In this document: positions 50,895-59,160 of the stretch, one piece after another
Layout of the letters: each line of letters starts with the position of its first letter
How positions within the stretch are numbered: position 1 is the first letter of the stretch
Origin: Cohnella phaseoli
GTDB taxonomy: Bacteria; Bacillota; Bacilli; Paenibacillales; Paenibacillaceae
Length of the DNA: 64,000 nucleotides
Direction: 5' to 3'
Assembly (NCBI RefSeq): GCF_003386235.1
Contig: NZ_QRDZ01000003.1
Location: forward strand, 124,001-188,000
The notes under the pieces: model-generated
Databases searched by the model: none
Seen by the model: only the letters and a program-made list of their open reading frames with translations
Told to the model about the DNA's origin: nothing
Made by a program: the position numbers and the translations under genes

Positions 50895-51929
50895 ATGGAC
50901 ACAGTGACGAAGATCAAATCTGCCTCGGTCAACCGAGGCAATTTTATTTATTGGCTGTTACTTATAGTCGGGGTTGTACTGCTGCTCGTGTTCGCTGCGG
51001 CATCGATCTCGTTTGGCGCCGCCCGAATTCCTATTGCGATAGCGTGGGAGGCCGTCTTCAATTTTGATTCGGCCTTGACTGAGCATCAGATTGTTCAGTT
51101 CGCGCGTATTCCTCGTACGATAGCCGATATTATGGTGGGGACCAGCCTTGCCGTAGCGGGAGCGATTATGCAAGGGGCAACCCGTAATGCTTTGGCGGAT
51201 TCGGGCTTGATGGGAGTCAATTCCGGCGCTGCGTTCGCTGTTGCGCTAGCCTTTGCCTTCTTGCCGGGAAGCAGCCATACGCAGTTGCTGCTCATCTGTT
51301 TTACAGGAGCAGGACTTGGCGCCGGCATGACCTATTTGGCGGCGGCGCTGAATCGCCGGGGGATGACGCCGGAGAGGCTTGTACTAGCGGGAATATCGAT
51401 TACGATGCTGTTCTCCGCTCTCGGTACGTTCGTCTCGATGAAATACAGCATCGGCAAAGCGCTCGTCTATTGGACTTCGGGAAGCGTAGCTGGGGCGTCT
51501 TGGGAGGATATTGCCTTCGTCGCGCCCTGGTTTGCTGCGGGTGTCGTACTGGCGATTGGTCTGTCCCCTTCGATAGCTATTCTAAGTCTCGGAGACGAGA
51601 CGGCGGTCAGTGTCGGTCAACGTACTGCGCTGGTCAAGCTGCTTTCCCTGCTTGCCGTACTGGTATTGGCCGGCCTATCCACCTCGTTAGTCGGACCTGT
51701 TAGTTTCGTAGGACTCATTGTCCCGCATACGATGCGATTTGTTGTCGGCATCGACTACAGACGGATTATTCCGGCGTCGGCCGTTTACGGAGGAGTATTC
51801 ATGCTCTTGGCGGATGTCGCGGGAAGGCTCCTTGCCAGGCCGAACGAACTGGCGCTCGGCATCGTATTTGCCATTATCGGAGTGCCGTTCTTTCTGTTCA
51901 TTTCCCGTAGAGAGAAGAGGGCATTCTAA
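50895..51929 (+). CDS. FecCD-type iron-siderophore ABC permease, first subunit
   Basis: A 344-residue FecCD permease with about nine to ten helices. It shows IVQFARIPRTIADIMVGTSLAVAGAIMQGATRN-like spacing (about 58-90; R-x-P-R and GAxMQG motifs) and GPVSFVGLIVPHTMRFVVG (about 260). It starts two bases after the lipoprotein stop, with GGAAAGTAAAG upstream. The stop overlaps the ATG of the second permease. No ATPase gene follows, so a shared ATPase (YusV-like) elsewhere is presumably used. Confidence 0.92.
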   Translation: MDTVTKIKSASVNRGNFIYWLLLIVGVVLLLVFAAASISFGAARIPIAIAWEAVFNFDSALTEHQIVQFARIPRTIADIMVGTSLAVAGAIMQGATRNALADSGLMGVNSGAAFAVALAFAFLPGSSHTQLLLICFTGAGLGAGMTYLAAALNRRGMTPERLVLAGISITMLFSALGTFVSMKYSIGKALVYWTSGSVAGASWEDIAFVAPWFAAGVVLAIGLSPSIAILSLGDETAVSVGQRTALVKLLSLLAVLVLAGLSTSLVGPVSFVGLIVPHTMRFVVGIDYRRIIPASAVYGGVFMLLADVAGRLLARPNELALGIVFAIIGVPFFLFISRREKRAF

Positions 51930-52924
51930 TGAGGAAGTCATCTATAGTCATTGTAGCCGGGCTGCTTGTCTTTTTGTTGGTTGGCGCAGTGCTTAGTATG
52001 AATCTGGGCAAAATGGCGCTTAGTCCGTTCGAAGTATTCACAACGTTGTTCGGCAAGGGGACGGCGAATGACGAGCTGGTGCTATTCGAATTCCGATTGC
52101 CTCGCATTGTTTTGGCCGTACTGGTCGGAGTAGGAATGGCGGCCTCGGGAGCGGTTCTGCAAGGACTTCTCCGCAACGATCTTGCCGATCCGGGCATTCT
52201 GGGCATTAGCGCGGGTTCCGGTCTTGTCGTACTTGTTTTTATATCAATACTGGGGGCTGACGGTCTATCCTCGGCGATAATGCTCCCGTTGCTCGCGTTT
52301 ATCGGAGGCCTGTTCGCTGCGCTGCTTATTTATTTGTTCTCCTATCGCAAAGGGGCGTTTCCCTCGCCTACCCGGCTTATTTTGACAGGCGTAGCTATTA
52401 ATGTAGGTTTGGGCGCGGTTTCTCTATTTTTGACGCTTAAGCTGGATGAGAATCAATATGCGTTCGCTCAAAAGTGGCAGGCAGGCTATTTATGGGGGGA
52501 TAAATGGGTTTACATAGCGATTCTCGCGCCATGGGTGCTGTTGCTGTTCGGCTATGTTTGGTACAAATCGCGCACGCTGAACACAATCGGCATGGGCTAT
52601 GAGGTCGCGACCGGAGTCGGGGTATCGGTTAATAAAGCTTTTGTAAGTCTGACGCTTACCGCTGTGGCGATTGCTTCGGGAAGTGTAGCGCTTGGAGGCT
52701 CGATTTTTTTCATCGGTCTGATCAGCCCGCATATCGCCCGTAAGCTGGTTGGTTCCGATCATAAAGTGCTGCTGCCTGCAGCCGGGATCATCGGGGGAAT
52801 GATCCTCCTTGCTTCGGATACGATTGTTCGCACAGCCAGCTTTGCGATGGGGATACCGGCTGGCGTAATCGTGACTATCGTAAGCGTTCCTTATTTTTTA
52901 TATTTGTTGATAAAAGCTTCTTAG
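51929..52924 (+). CDS. FecCD-type iron-siderophore ABC permease, second subunit
   Basis: A 331-residue FecCD permease. Characteristic segments are LFEFRLPRIVLAVLVGVGMA, SGAVLQGLLRNDLADPGILG and IFFIGLISPHIARKLVGSDH. It is translationally coupled to the first permease by a one-base overlap (TAATG). With the binding lipoprotein it forms a heterodimeric siderophore importer under Fur control. No clear terminator follows before the next gene. Confidence 0.92.
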   Translation: MRKSSIVIVAGLLVFLLVGAVLSMNLGKMALSPFEVFTTLFGKGTANDELVLFEFRLPRIVLAVLVGVGMAASGAVLQGLLRNDLADPGILGISAGSGLVVLVFISILGADGLSSAIMLPLLAFIGGLFAALLIYLFSYRKGAFPSPTRLILTGVAINVGLGAVSLFLTLKLDENQYAFAQKWQAGYLWGDKWVYIAILAPWVLLLFGYVWYKSRTLNTIGMGYEVATGVGVSVNKAFVSLTLTAVAIASGSVALGGSIFFIGLISPHIARKLVGSDHKVLLPAAGIIGGMILLASDTIVRTASFAMGIPAGVIVTIVSVPYFLYLLIKAS

Positions 52925-53013
52925 CGACGCATATTGGGACGAAGATGCGCGCGAAGGGATGGAAGGCCGTCCATATGGTGGTATAATTGAGGAAAAACGA
53001 AGGAGTCCGGCAA

Positions 53014-53382
53014 ATGAACGAATGGTACTTCGATCGGTATGGACAAGCGTCCTTCATCGTAGTGGAGAACGAACGATTTGTCAGCAAATACGGCCGCAAT
53101 CTGGGGTGGATTCACCAGAGCAAGCAAGTATTCAGTCTGACAGGACAGCCTCTCGGCTGGCTGGAAAAAGGCGTGCTGCGAGACAGGAAAGGCGGAATTA
53201 TTGCGTTTGCCCGGGCAGCCAGCAGCTGGCTGCCTTCGATTCCCGGTATGAGCGGAGAGCCGGCCGCTCCGTCGATTCCGGGCCCTCCGGCAAGACCGGG
53301 CTTCGCGGGAACGATCGTGGATCCCGGCAGCGGGAGCTGGGCGAGTGTGTCGATCCGTGATTTTTTCGGAGCGGATTTGTAA
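53014..53382 (+). CDS. 4-fold beta-flower domain protein
   Basis: A 122-residue protein with short repeated beta motifs of the pattern GQxLGWLExGVLxDRKGGIIAF (residues about 37-70; for example PLGWLEKGVLRDRKGG). It then has a proline-rich stretch (PSIPGPPARPGFAG) and a C-terminal WASVSIRDFF. This matches the small '4-fold beta flower' domain common in Firmicutes, whose role is unknown. AAGGAG lies nine bases before the ATG and TATAAT is at 52981-52986. The island with phage remnants begins just after it. Confidence 0.65.
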   Translation: MNEWYFDRYGQASFIVVENERFVSKYGRNLGWIHQSKQVFSLTGQPLGWLEKGVLRDRKGGIIAFARAASSWLPSIPGMSGEPAAPSIPGPPARPGFAGTIVDPGSGSWASVSIRDFFGADL

Positions 53383-53533
53383 TCGGATTCCGAACCGGCC
53401 TGCAACATATTTTTTTCCGCTGCTGCGTATATTTTCATTTGGAAAGGCCACACTGGTATTACCGGCGCTGAGAGGCGTCGGGGACAACCGCGGAGAAGAC
53501 TTACGTTTCCCCATAAGCTCTTCGTCCGGTTTC

Positions 53534-53581
53534 TCCTCTCCCATGAGACCCTCGTCGCGAGACGGGGGTCGATTTTTTGTG
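53534..53581 (+). repeat. Island-flanking direct repeat, left copy
   Basis: Starts TCCTCTCCCATGAGACC and contains the hairpin GACCCTCGTC-GCGA-GACGGGGGTC followed by a T-run. The same 45 bases occur in direct orientation at 61948; after one extra T, GTG also matches. It can be a terminator, but the extended identity beyond the hairpin suggests a duplicated att-like site or a dispersed element. Confidence 0.8.
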
Positions 53582-53630
53582 AGGTAAACCCATCTCAACT
53601 TAGCGGTACGACCGACAGCAATGCTTTTAA

Positions 53631-53829
53631 ACGGACACCGCGCGTTACCGACTGGTCGATCTTGCGGCGATACTGGCCGGAGGCGTGATTGGGTTTACGG
53701 TCGAGGCCATTATGCAGGGTATCTTTATCGGAGCTGTGGCCGTAACTGGGCAATGAAAAGGACATTCCGACAAACATCATTCTCGGATTATGGTTTCGGC
53801 AACAACGTAAGAAGATAGCGGGACATTAG
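53631..53829 (+). pseudogene. Remnant of a small membrane protein (holin-like position)
   Basis: A fragment reading RLVDLAAILAGGVIGFTVEA (first part) and then GIFIGAVAVTG before a stop. One extra base at about 53751 shifts the frame; continuing in the next frame gives NEKDIPTNIILGLWFRQQRK. Two hydrophobic stretches precede a short polar tail, as in phage holins or similar small membrane proteins. No start codon remains, and a stop lies immediately upstream. It sits beside lysin remnants, which supports a phage lysis origin. Confidence 0.5.
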
Positions 53830-53851
53830 AAATAAAGCAGCGAACAAGTCA

Positions 53852-53983
53852 GTGGGCAATGAAAGCAAAGTCGGGGAGATTGTGCAGCAGATGGTCGATG
53901 CACCAGACAATGGCATTCATACAAAAGTTTATGTGCATAGAGACGAAGAAGGTTATTGGTATATCACATTAGACCTCAAGTGA
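53852..53983 (+). CDS. Short polar ORF (43 aa), possibly a gene fragment
   Basis: A GTG-started frame of 43 codons, containing VGEIVQQMVDAPDNGIHTKV and ending EEGYWYITLDLK. Composition and codon use look coding rather than random. The frame is open further upstream to a stop at about 53818, so a longer parent protein is likely truncated at its 5' end. No ribosome-binding site is seen. The family is not recognised. Confidence 0.35.
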   Translation: MGNESKVGEIVQQMVDAPDNGIHTKVYVHRDEEGYWYITLDLK

Positions 53984-54030
53984 TGAACCAAACGAAGATT
54001 TATCGCCATAAAGCGAAGAAGAGATAGGAC

Positions 54031-54244
54031 ATGATCAATAAAGAAGCATACAAACAATTCGAAGATACGGAGGTCTACGTTACCGACACCGAAATCATCA
54101 TTACCGGAACACTTTTCAGTATACGACGATTTGCACAACTGCGATTATATGGGCTGCTATTCTAACGATTACGTCTTTATGCAGAATCCCTCTATTTATG
54201 GGAGAGCAACCAGATGCAATCGCCAAGTAGGACTAGGACGCTAA
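54031..54244 (+). pseudogene. Frameshifted short gene
   Basis: Starts MINKEAYKQFEDTEVYVTD with ATAGGA just upstream. After ...EIIITG the frame is lost; the adjacent frame continues EHFSVYDDLHNCDYMGCYSN and on to a stop at 54242-54244. One missing base near 54107 explains it. The acidic, Tyr-rich composition is reminiscent of immunity-type or phage-accessory proteins, but I do not recognise the family. Confidence 0.5.
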
Positions 54245-54346
54245 TCTATACCTCAAGGGAGAAGGGGGAGGGGCAATGAAACGGCCCCCACTTCGTTAAG
54301 CGGATTCGGTCGGAACGATGAGAAAGACGAAGGGGGTACAACAAGC

Positions 54347-54984
54347 ATGAACGCACTAAGCCTATTCGCGGAATCGGCGGTGGTGACCTGGCGCCAAATG
54401 GGTGGTCACACACGGCTATAGACCCAAAGTGACACGGTATGGGGGTATCTCAAGGCAGCTGCCGAAGTGGAATCCAGTCTAAATTGCAAACAGACCAGCA
54501 GCCTTGGCGAAGTAAAGTGGGCGCTCTCATCGGGGGCGCTCGTTATTGCGTCTTTGGAGCCGGAGCATTTGACCGGAGGCGGATATTACGTTCTTTTGGT
54601 GAACATCAGCGGTAAATGAATTGAGGTCTACGACCCAACCCACGAGATCACCAAGTACGGATCCGAGGGTCTGATCAAACAGGGGAATTAAAGCGACGGG
54701 AAAATCGAAGCGGATGAATAAACGAGAGGCGCGGCAGTATTGGATATTTACCAATCCGGTTACGAATGAGAAGGAGGGAACCAAAGTGCCAGATCAACCA
54801 AAACAGGATCGGCCGAAGGGAACGATCTTCCCCGATATGCTCGATAACCATTGGGTAGCTAAAGACGTTAAACTCTGCAAGGCTGCCGGCATTTTCAAGG
54901 GCGGCACAAAGGGGATTTAACGGAGATAAGCCTCTGATGCGGTATGAAGCAGCTGTCATTATGGCTGTTCTGCTTAGAAAATAA
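54347..54984 (+). pseudogene. Decayed phage-type lysin: C39-like peptidase plus SLH-like domain
   Basis: From the ATG at 54347 the frame has a TAG (54419) and a TGA (54620) but still reads LGEVKWALSSGALVIASLEP, LTGGGYYVLLVNISGK and IEVYDPTHEITKYG, the C-terminal half of a C39-like cysteine peptidase with its GGxY..L catalytic-His region altered. In a shifted frame follow QYWIFTNPVTNEKEG and FPDMLDNHWVAKDVKLCKAA. After a G-run frameshift near 54915 come FNGDKPLMRYEAAVIMAVLL, an SLH-like domain. This is probably an endolysin relic. Confidence 0.65.
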
Positions 54985-55007
54985 AAACAAAGATAATAAA
55001 TAAGAGA

Positions 55008-55038
55008 AAAGAGGGGTCCGTGTTTAGGACTCCTCTTT
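55008..55038. terminator. Terminator between lysin relic and PPC gene
   Basis: AAAGAGGGGTCC (55008-55019) pairs with GGACTCCTCTTT (55027-55038) with one wobble. It could serve both convergent units. Confidence 0.75.
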
Positions 55039-55044
55039 GAACTA

Positions 55045-55497
55045 TTAATATACGTTTCCTAACAACAAGAAGTAATTCGCATCTTGGGTTGTGGGTCCGC
55101 CTATTTGACTTACCAAGAAGTAGTAAGTGGTATTGGCTTCAATTGGGACTCTATAGCTCGAGAACCCCGTTACTCCGCCACCATCTAGTTGATATTTAGT
55201 AACAGATGTTCCACCGTTTTTCGTGATAATAAGGGAATAAGGAAAACCGCTAGGGGAAACTAGGTGAACGTCGAAAAATTTACCAGGACCAACAGAACCG
55301 ACTTGAAATTTGTAGTAATCCCGATCATTATCGTTTGACAGTATTGTAGCGATGGACGTGTTGGGAGCTAATGCGTATGCCGTGTCAAAAGTATTGTTAG
55401 GTTCATAGTAGTCAGGAAGGGCAGCAGACGCGGGAAGAACTGATAACGACAACAACAGAGCGGCAACTAGAGCCATAAGTGAGAACTTTTTCTTCAA
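55045..55497 (-). CDS. Secreted PPC-domain protein
   Basis: A 150-residue secreted protein. The signal peptide (MKKKFSLMALVAALLLSLSV, cleavage after ASA near 25) is followed by a single bacterial pre-peptidase C-terminal-like beta domain: YYEPNNTFDTAYALAPNTSI and NDRDYYKFQVG, then VPIEANTTYYFLVSQ. PPC domains usually accompany secreted peptidases; here the domain stands alone. The start has GAAGGGATG upstream on the reverse strand. The perfect palindrome AAGCTGGCCAGCTT (55526-55539) lies in the promoter region. It is more AT-rich than the core genome. Confidence 0.75.
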   Translation of the reverse strand: MKKKFSLMALVAALLLSLSVLPASAALPDYYEPNNTFDTAYALAPNTSIATILSNDNDRDYYKFQVGSVGPGKFFDVHLVSPSGFPYSLIITKNGGTSVTKYQLDGGGVTGFSSYRVPIEANTTYYFLVSQIGGPTTQDANYFLLLGNVY

Positions 55498-55726
55498 ACG
55501 ACTTCATCCCTTCAATTCATATGATAAGCTGGCCAGCTTTCATATAATAAGACACCAATAAATCCCAAAAGGTTACAATAAAAGTTTAAAAATATCAAAT
55601 TTACTACTTTAGTCCTCGATTTCCTTCTAACCTTCCAGTATATTGTAGATTCCTGTCGATTATCAGACTGCAAATTCCTGAATTTTCCTTGTATGATGGT
55701 GGCAATACATAAGAGGAGGAATATTC

Positions 55727-57112
55727 TTGAAGAAGTTTAGCTTGGTTTTTCTATCAATGATTGTACTCGTATTAACATTCTTTGCTTCTATTTCGTCTGC
55801 TGCAACGGTAGGTCAGCAACTAACTCAGCCTGAGTCAGGATGGCTGAGATACGATGATGGAAATAGCGCCATCGTTTACACTGGTACTTGGGTTAATAAT
55901 ACTATTAACGGAGCATACAACGGTAAATCGCACCACACTAAGTATAATGTTGAAGAAGCTATCGGATCGAAAATGAACTTTGACTTCTACGGCACAAAGG
56001 TTAGACTTATTGGACAATACTGGACAACCGACTCCAATAGTATAGATGTGTATATTGATGGAGTATTTGATAAGAACATATCGCAGATATCAGGTTCAAC
56101 GCAAACAAGGCAGATTTTGAACTTCGAAAAGATCGGCCTAACTGAAGGCAGACACACAGTGGAAATGGTTAACAGGACCAAACTCTATTTTGTTGTGGAT
56201 GCGATAGATATTGATAGCACAGGTTACTTAATCAATCCCAGCGTCAGCGCTCCAATTCTCACGGCAGAAGCTGGAGACGAACAAATTAGCCTAAATTGGT
56301 CAATAGTCTCAGGTGCGACAAAATATAATGTCAAGAGATCAACAACTGCAAGTGGATCGTATATGACAATTGCAACCGGTGTTACAGGTACTACGTATTC
56401 GGACACCGCTGTTATGGCCGGAACTACGTATTATTACACCGTTACAGCAGTCAATGCTAACGGTGAAAGTGGGCCGTCTAACGAGGTTTCGGTAACATTA
56501 ATTGCTCCAACAAATCCAATCCTTGATATTATTATCGATAAAGAAGAAATTAAAGTTGGGGAGCAGTTCACGTCTAACGTTGAACTGAAAAATGTAAGCA
56601 ATATTTATGCTGAGGACTTCAAAATCAATTATGACAGCAGCTTGTTGAATTACGTTGGATTCGAGGAAATTCCAGGCTACAAAATCTATAACCAACCAAC
56701 TGATGAGAACGGAAAACTGCGCTTCATCATCGCCAGCCAAGGGGAGCAATACGGAATTACTGGCGATAAAGTGTTTTTGAAGTTGAAGTTCTCGGGCAAA
56801 GCAAAAGGGACGGCGAAGGTAGACGCACTGGAATGTAGAATCGCAGATACCGAATCTGAGTACGATTTAAATGAAGATTCCTGCTTAGAAGACAGTATTG
56901 AAGTAGTGGGACCTAAAGATGTCAACAGATCCGGAGAATACACACTTGTGGACTTGGCAATCGACGGATTCTATTTTGGAAAAACGATAGCTCAGACGGA
57001 TTTATCCAAGCATGACGCCGATCAAGTGGAAGATGGAATCGTTGATGATAACGATCTCGTATTTATTGTTAATGAAATCTTGAACAACCCGAATTATACT
57101 TTAAATGCGTAA
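55727..57112 (+). CDS. Secreted multidomain protein: beta-sandwich, FN3, cohesin-like and dockerin-like domains
   Basis: A 461-residue exported protein started by TTG with AGGAGG upstream. The signal peptide ends near ISSA-ATVG (about 26). Residues 30-160 form a beta-sandwich (SGWLRYDDGNSAIVYTGTW, FYGTKVRLIGQYW) like carbohydrate-binding jelly rolls. Residues 172-258 are a fibronectin type III domain. Residues 262-390 resemble a cohesin domain (IIDKEEIKVGEQFTSNVELK). Residues 393-455 resemble a dockerin (DVNRSGEYTLVDLAI, DDNDLVFIVNEIL) with EF-hand-like aspartates. It is probably a cell-surface or matrix glycan binder. It is AT-rich relative to the flanks. Confidence 0.8.
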   Translation: MKKFSLVFLSMIVLVLTFFASISSAATVGQQLTQPESGWLRYDDGNSAIVYTGTWVNNTINGAYNGKSHHTKYNVEEAIGSKMNFDFYGTKVRLIGQYWTTDSNSIDVYIDGVFDKNISQISGSTQTRQILNFEKIGLTEGRHTVEMVNRTKLYFVVDAIDIDSTGYLINPSVSAPILTAEAGDEQISLNWSIVSGATKYNVKRSTTASGSYMTIATGVTGTTYSDTAVMAGTTYYYTVTAVNANGESGPSNEVSVTLIAPTNPILDIIIDKEEIKVGEQFTSNVELKNVSNIYAEDFKINYDSSLLNYVGFEEIPGYKIYNQPTDENGKLRFIIASQGEQYGITGDKVFLKLKFSGKAKGTAKVDALECRIADTESEYDLNEDSCLEDSIEVVGPKDVNRSGEYTLVDLAIDGFYFGKTIAQTDLSKHDADQVEDGIVDDNDLVFIVNEILNNPNYTLNA

Positions 57113-57124
57113 ATAAAAGATCAA

Positions 57125-57155
57125 CCCGGGTGCTTAGGCTCTCCGGGCTTTTTTT
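57125..57155 (+). terminator. Terminator after the cohesin-like gene
   Basis: CCCGG (57125-57129) pairs with CCGGG (57143-57147), followed by a seven-T run. Confidence 0.7.
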
Positions 57156-57219
57156 GTTTGTCGTACGATTGCCACTAATAGATGAAAGGACAATTAATGC
57201 AGACAAGGAGTTGAAGAGA

Positions 57220-58488
57220 ATGCCTGAAATGACGCCGCATATCGGCCTGAAGAAACCCATAGCGACCGAAACTGCGGACATATCCGTTATTAACGACAAT
57301 ATGGATATGATCGATTCGGCTTTGGGCGATCTATCGACGGTTCCAACGACGGCAAAGGACGCAGCGGGAGCGATTGCAGAACTACACAGCGAGATTGAAG
57401 CGATTGACGTAAATATCCCCGATGCCACGTTGACAACGAAGGGAAAGGTTCAACTCAGCAGTGCGACCAACAGTACAGCAGAGGATCGGGCAGCGACGCC
57501 GAAGGCGGTCAAAACGACTATGGATGCGGCTGTCGCAGCCCAAACCACGGCGAACGCTGCTCAAGCCAAATCAAACGCAGCGCTTCCGGCATCGAGTTAT
57601 ACGGCGGCTGACATACTTGCCAAGCTTAAAACCGTTGACGGCGTTGGTAGTGGTTTAGATGCCGATTTGTTAGCGGGTCGAAATAGCTTGCAGTATGCAC
57701 ATGCAGGCACAGTGAATGCCGCTCAACTAAACAATTCGGTATTTCCTGCGGGACTTTACGTGACAAATGAAGCTCTTAGTTTAGGTCTGCCATGGCTCTG
57801 GGCTCACATTATTAACCTTAAACATGCGAGCCAAGACGGCTATAATGCTCAAATTGCAACTCCATTAGATGTAACATCAGGAGACATGTATGTGCGTTAT
57901 TCTGTTGGTACTGCCTGGACAACGTGGAAACGCATATGGACGGATAACGCTTTGAGAGTTAATGCCGGACAGCTCGAATTTTACGATGGGGGGACGTGGA
58001 AACCGGTGGCAAATAACGGAATTTCGGTAGCTAGTAATACGGTGCAATTTGAAGATGCTACTGAGCGCACAACGACAAACAGCACCGGAATACTGGTTTG
58101 TAAGTATGCGCCGAAAGCGAGTGGGGAAATTGTAGTATCCGCTGAAGTAAGAACGTTGGATGGAGTTTCCAACCAAACAACGTTCTTACATGCTATGTCT
58201 GCATACAGGAGACAAGGTGCGAGTTCTGTTTCGGGTGAAATCGGTAATTTATCGTCACTCGGGGCGGCATCTCCGGATTGGCGCACACCACTAGGGACAA
58301 ACATGTCCAGTAGGACTATTTTAGACGAAACCATTGGATCATGGACAACTTCCACGTACGCGGCGATTAGCCGGTCCATAGTTGTATTCGAGGGAGTGCC
58401 AGTTTACCTCGCGCTAAGCCGATCCAATACAGGTGGGGGCCAGGCGTTCATGCGCAACTTAAAAATTAGCTACGACATTGTGAGGTGA
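57220..58488 (+). CDS. Phage tail-fibre-like protein
   Basis: A 422-residue protein. The N-terminus (THIGLKKPIATETADISVIN) is typical of tail-fibre or appendage proteins from Bacillus-type prophages. The middle has the KGKVQLSSATNSTAEDRAAT motif (tail collar-like repeat) and a coiled coil of Ala/Gln repeats. A pyocin-knob-like segment (DGYNAQIATPLDVTSGDMYV, RYSVGTAWTTWKRIW) follows, then a C-terminal beta domain. The ATG at 57220 has AAGGAG nine bases upstream. An XkdW-like gene follows. It appears intact, although the neighbouring phage genes have decayed. Confidence 0.8.
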   Translation: MPEMTPHIGLKKPIATETADISVINDNMDMIDSALGDLSTVPTTAKDAAGAIAELHSEIEAIDVNIPDATLTTKGKVQLSSATNSTAEDRAATPKAVKTTMDAAVAAQTTANAAQAKSNAALPASSYTAADILAKLKTVDGVGSGLDADLLAGRNSLQYAHAGTVNAAQLNNSVFPAGLYVTNEALSLGLPWLWAHIINLKHASQDGYNAQIATPLDVTSGDMYVRYSVGTAWTTWKRIWTDNALRVNAGQLEFYDGGTWKPVANNGISVASNTVQFEDATERTTTNSTGILVCKYAPKASGEIVVSAEVRTLDGVSNQTTFLHAMSAYRRQGASSVSGEIGNLSSLGAASPDWRTPLGTNMSSRTILDETIGSWTTSTYAAISRSIVVFEGVPVYLALSRSNTGGGQAFMRNLKISYDIVR

Positions 58489-58493
58489 CGAAC

Positions 58494-58838
58494 ATGATAG
58501 CGATAATTTACAACGGCAACGCAGTTTTGGGCTACCACTTAACTCCTGACCTCGAAGAAATGGCGGAGTTGGGGACGACGTACGACCTGTTGGACGAAGT
58601 ACCAACCATCGTACTTGATACTCCACCCGACCACTACGTAGAGCGGACTGGCGAAGGTGAGTATAGGTTGATGGCGCTTCCGCGAGTCCCCCCAGACCGC
58701 ATTGAGCAGCTCGAAACCGAAAACCTTGAATTGAAACTCGCACTTGCGGAACTGGCCGAAGCGCAACAGACAGACAGACAGGTCGACGTTAAGTTCGCAC
58801 TTGCGGAGTTGGCTAAAATCTTAAACGGAGGTGCGTAA
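58494..58838 (+). CDS. XkdW-like phage protein
   Basis: A 114-residue protein at the position of XkdW in PBSX-like operons, between a tail fibre and XkdX. The N-terminal MIAIIYNGNAVLGYHLTPDL is a small beta domain; the C-terminal third is a coiled coil (IEQLETENLELKLALAELAE). GAGGTG lies six bases before the ATG at 58494; the frame also opens from a GTG at 58485 overlapping the previous stop. XkdW function is unknown. Confidence 0.6.
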   Translation: MIAIIYNGNAVLGYHLTPDLEEMAELGTTYDLLDEVPTIVLDTPPDHYVERTGEGEYRLMALPRVPPDRIEQLETENLELKLALAELAEAQQTDRQVDVKFALAELAKILNGGA

Positions 58839-58840
58839 CT

Positions 58841-58948
58841 GTGGTTAAAATCTACTATGACCTGATCAAAGCCAGATTGCGTACGATTGATGACGTTCCG
58901 ATCCGCTAGCGAGACGATGTGCAGAAAATGATCGAGGCAGATATGTAA
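58841..58948 (+). pseudogene. XkdX gene with in-frame nonsense codon
   Basis: GTG-started: KIYYDLIKARLRTIDDVPIR, then TAG at 58907-58909, then RDDVQKMIEADM and TAA at 58946. The parts on both sides are in the same frame and match the small XkdX family (YYxLIkxg..t.eDVp..w...V..m). The stop replaces what is normally an aromatic residue (TGG to TAG would do it). GGAGGTG precedes the GTG. Inactivation by a single substitution is the simplest reading. Confidence 0.7.
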
Positions 58949-58969
58949 GGCTCCGCATCTTAAACAATC

Positions 58970-59004
58970 AGCCCGGGGCTCAGGTTCTCGGGCTACTTTT
59001 TTTT
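58970..59004 (+). terminator. Terminator after the tail genes
   Basis: AGCCCG (58970-58975) pairs with CGGGCT (58989-58994), followed by an eight-T run at 58997-59004. Confidence 0.85.
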
Positions 59005-59057
59005 GATAAACCCAGACTTAGTAATTCATCAAAAGCCGACCTGTTGGCCGGCTCGAT

Positions 59058-59081
59058 CGCTGAGGCGTTCACGCCTCAGCG
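59058..59081. other. Perfect 11-bp hairpin
   Basis: CGCTGAGGCGT (59058-59068) and ACGCCTCAGCG (59071-59081) form a perfect inverted repeat with a two-base loop. No T-run flanks it on either strand, so it is not an ordinary terminator. It lies between the tail gene terminator and the 3' end of the NDT/TIR-like gene. Confidence 0.7.
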
Positions 59082-59160
59082 GTATGCTCTGTGCGATTTC
59101 CTGATGAAATAATATACGATGTGATAAGTCCAATAACACACAAGACGTAAAAAAACAGAA

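Noticed and set aside
53534..53581. Interpreting the direct repeats as simple duplicate terminators only
   Set aside because: The identity extends well beyond the hairpin and T-run on the left side, so a pure terminator explanation is incomplete, though not excluded.
52921..53598. Reverse-strand 225-codon frame
   Set aside because: It covers the 4-fold beta-flower gene and the left direct repeat, and has no family features or ribosome-binding site.
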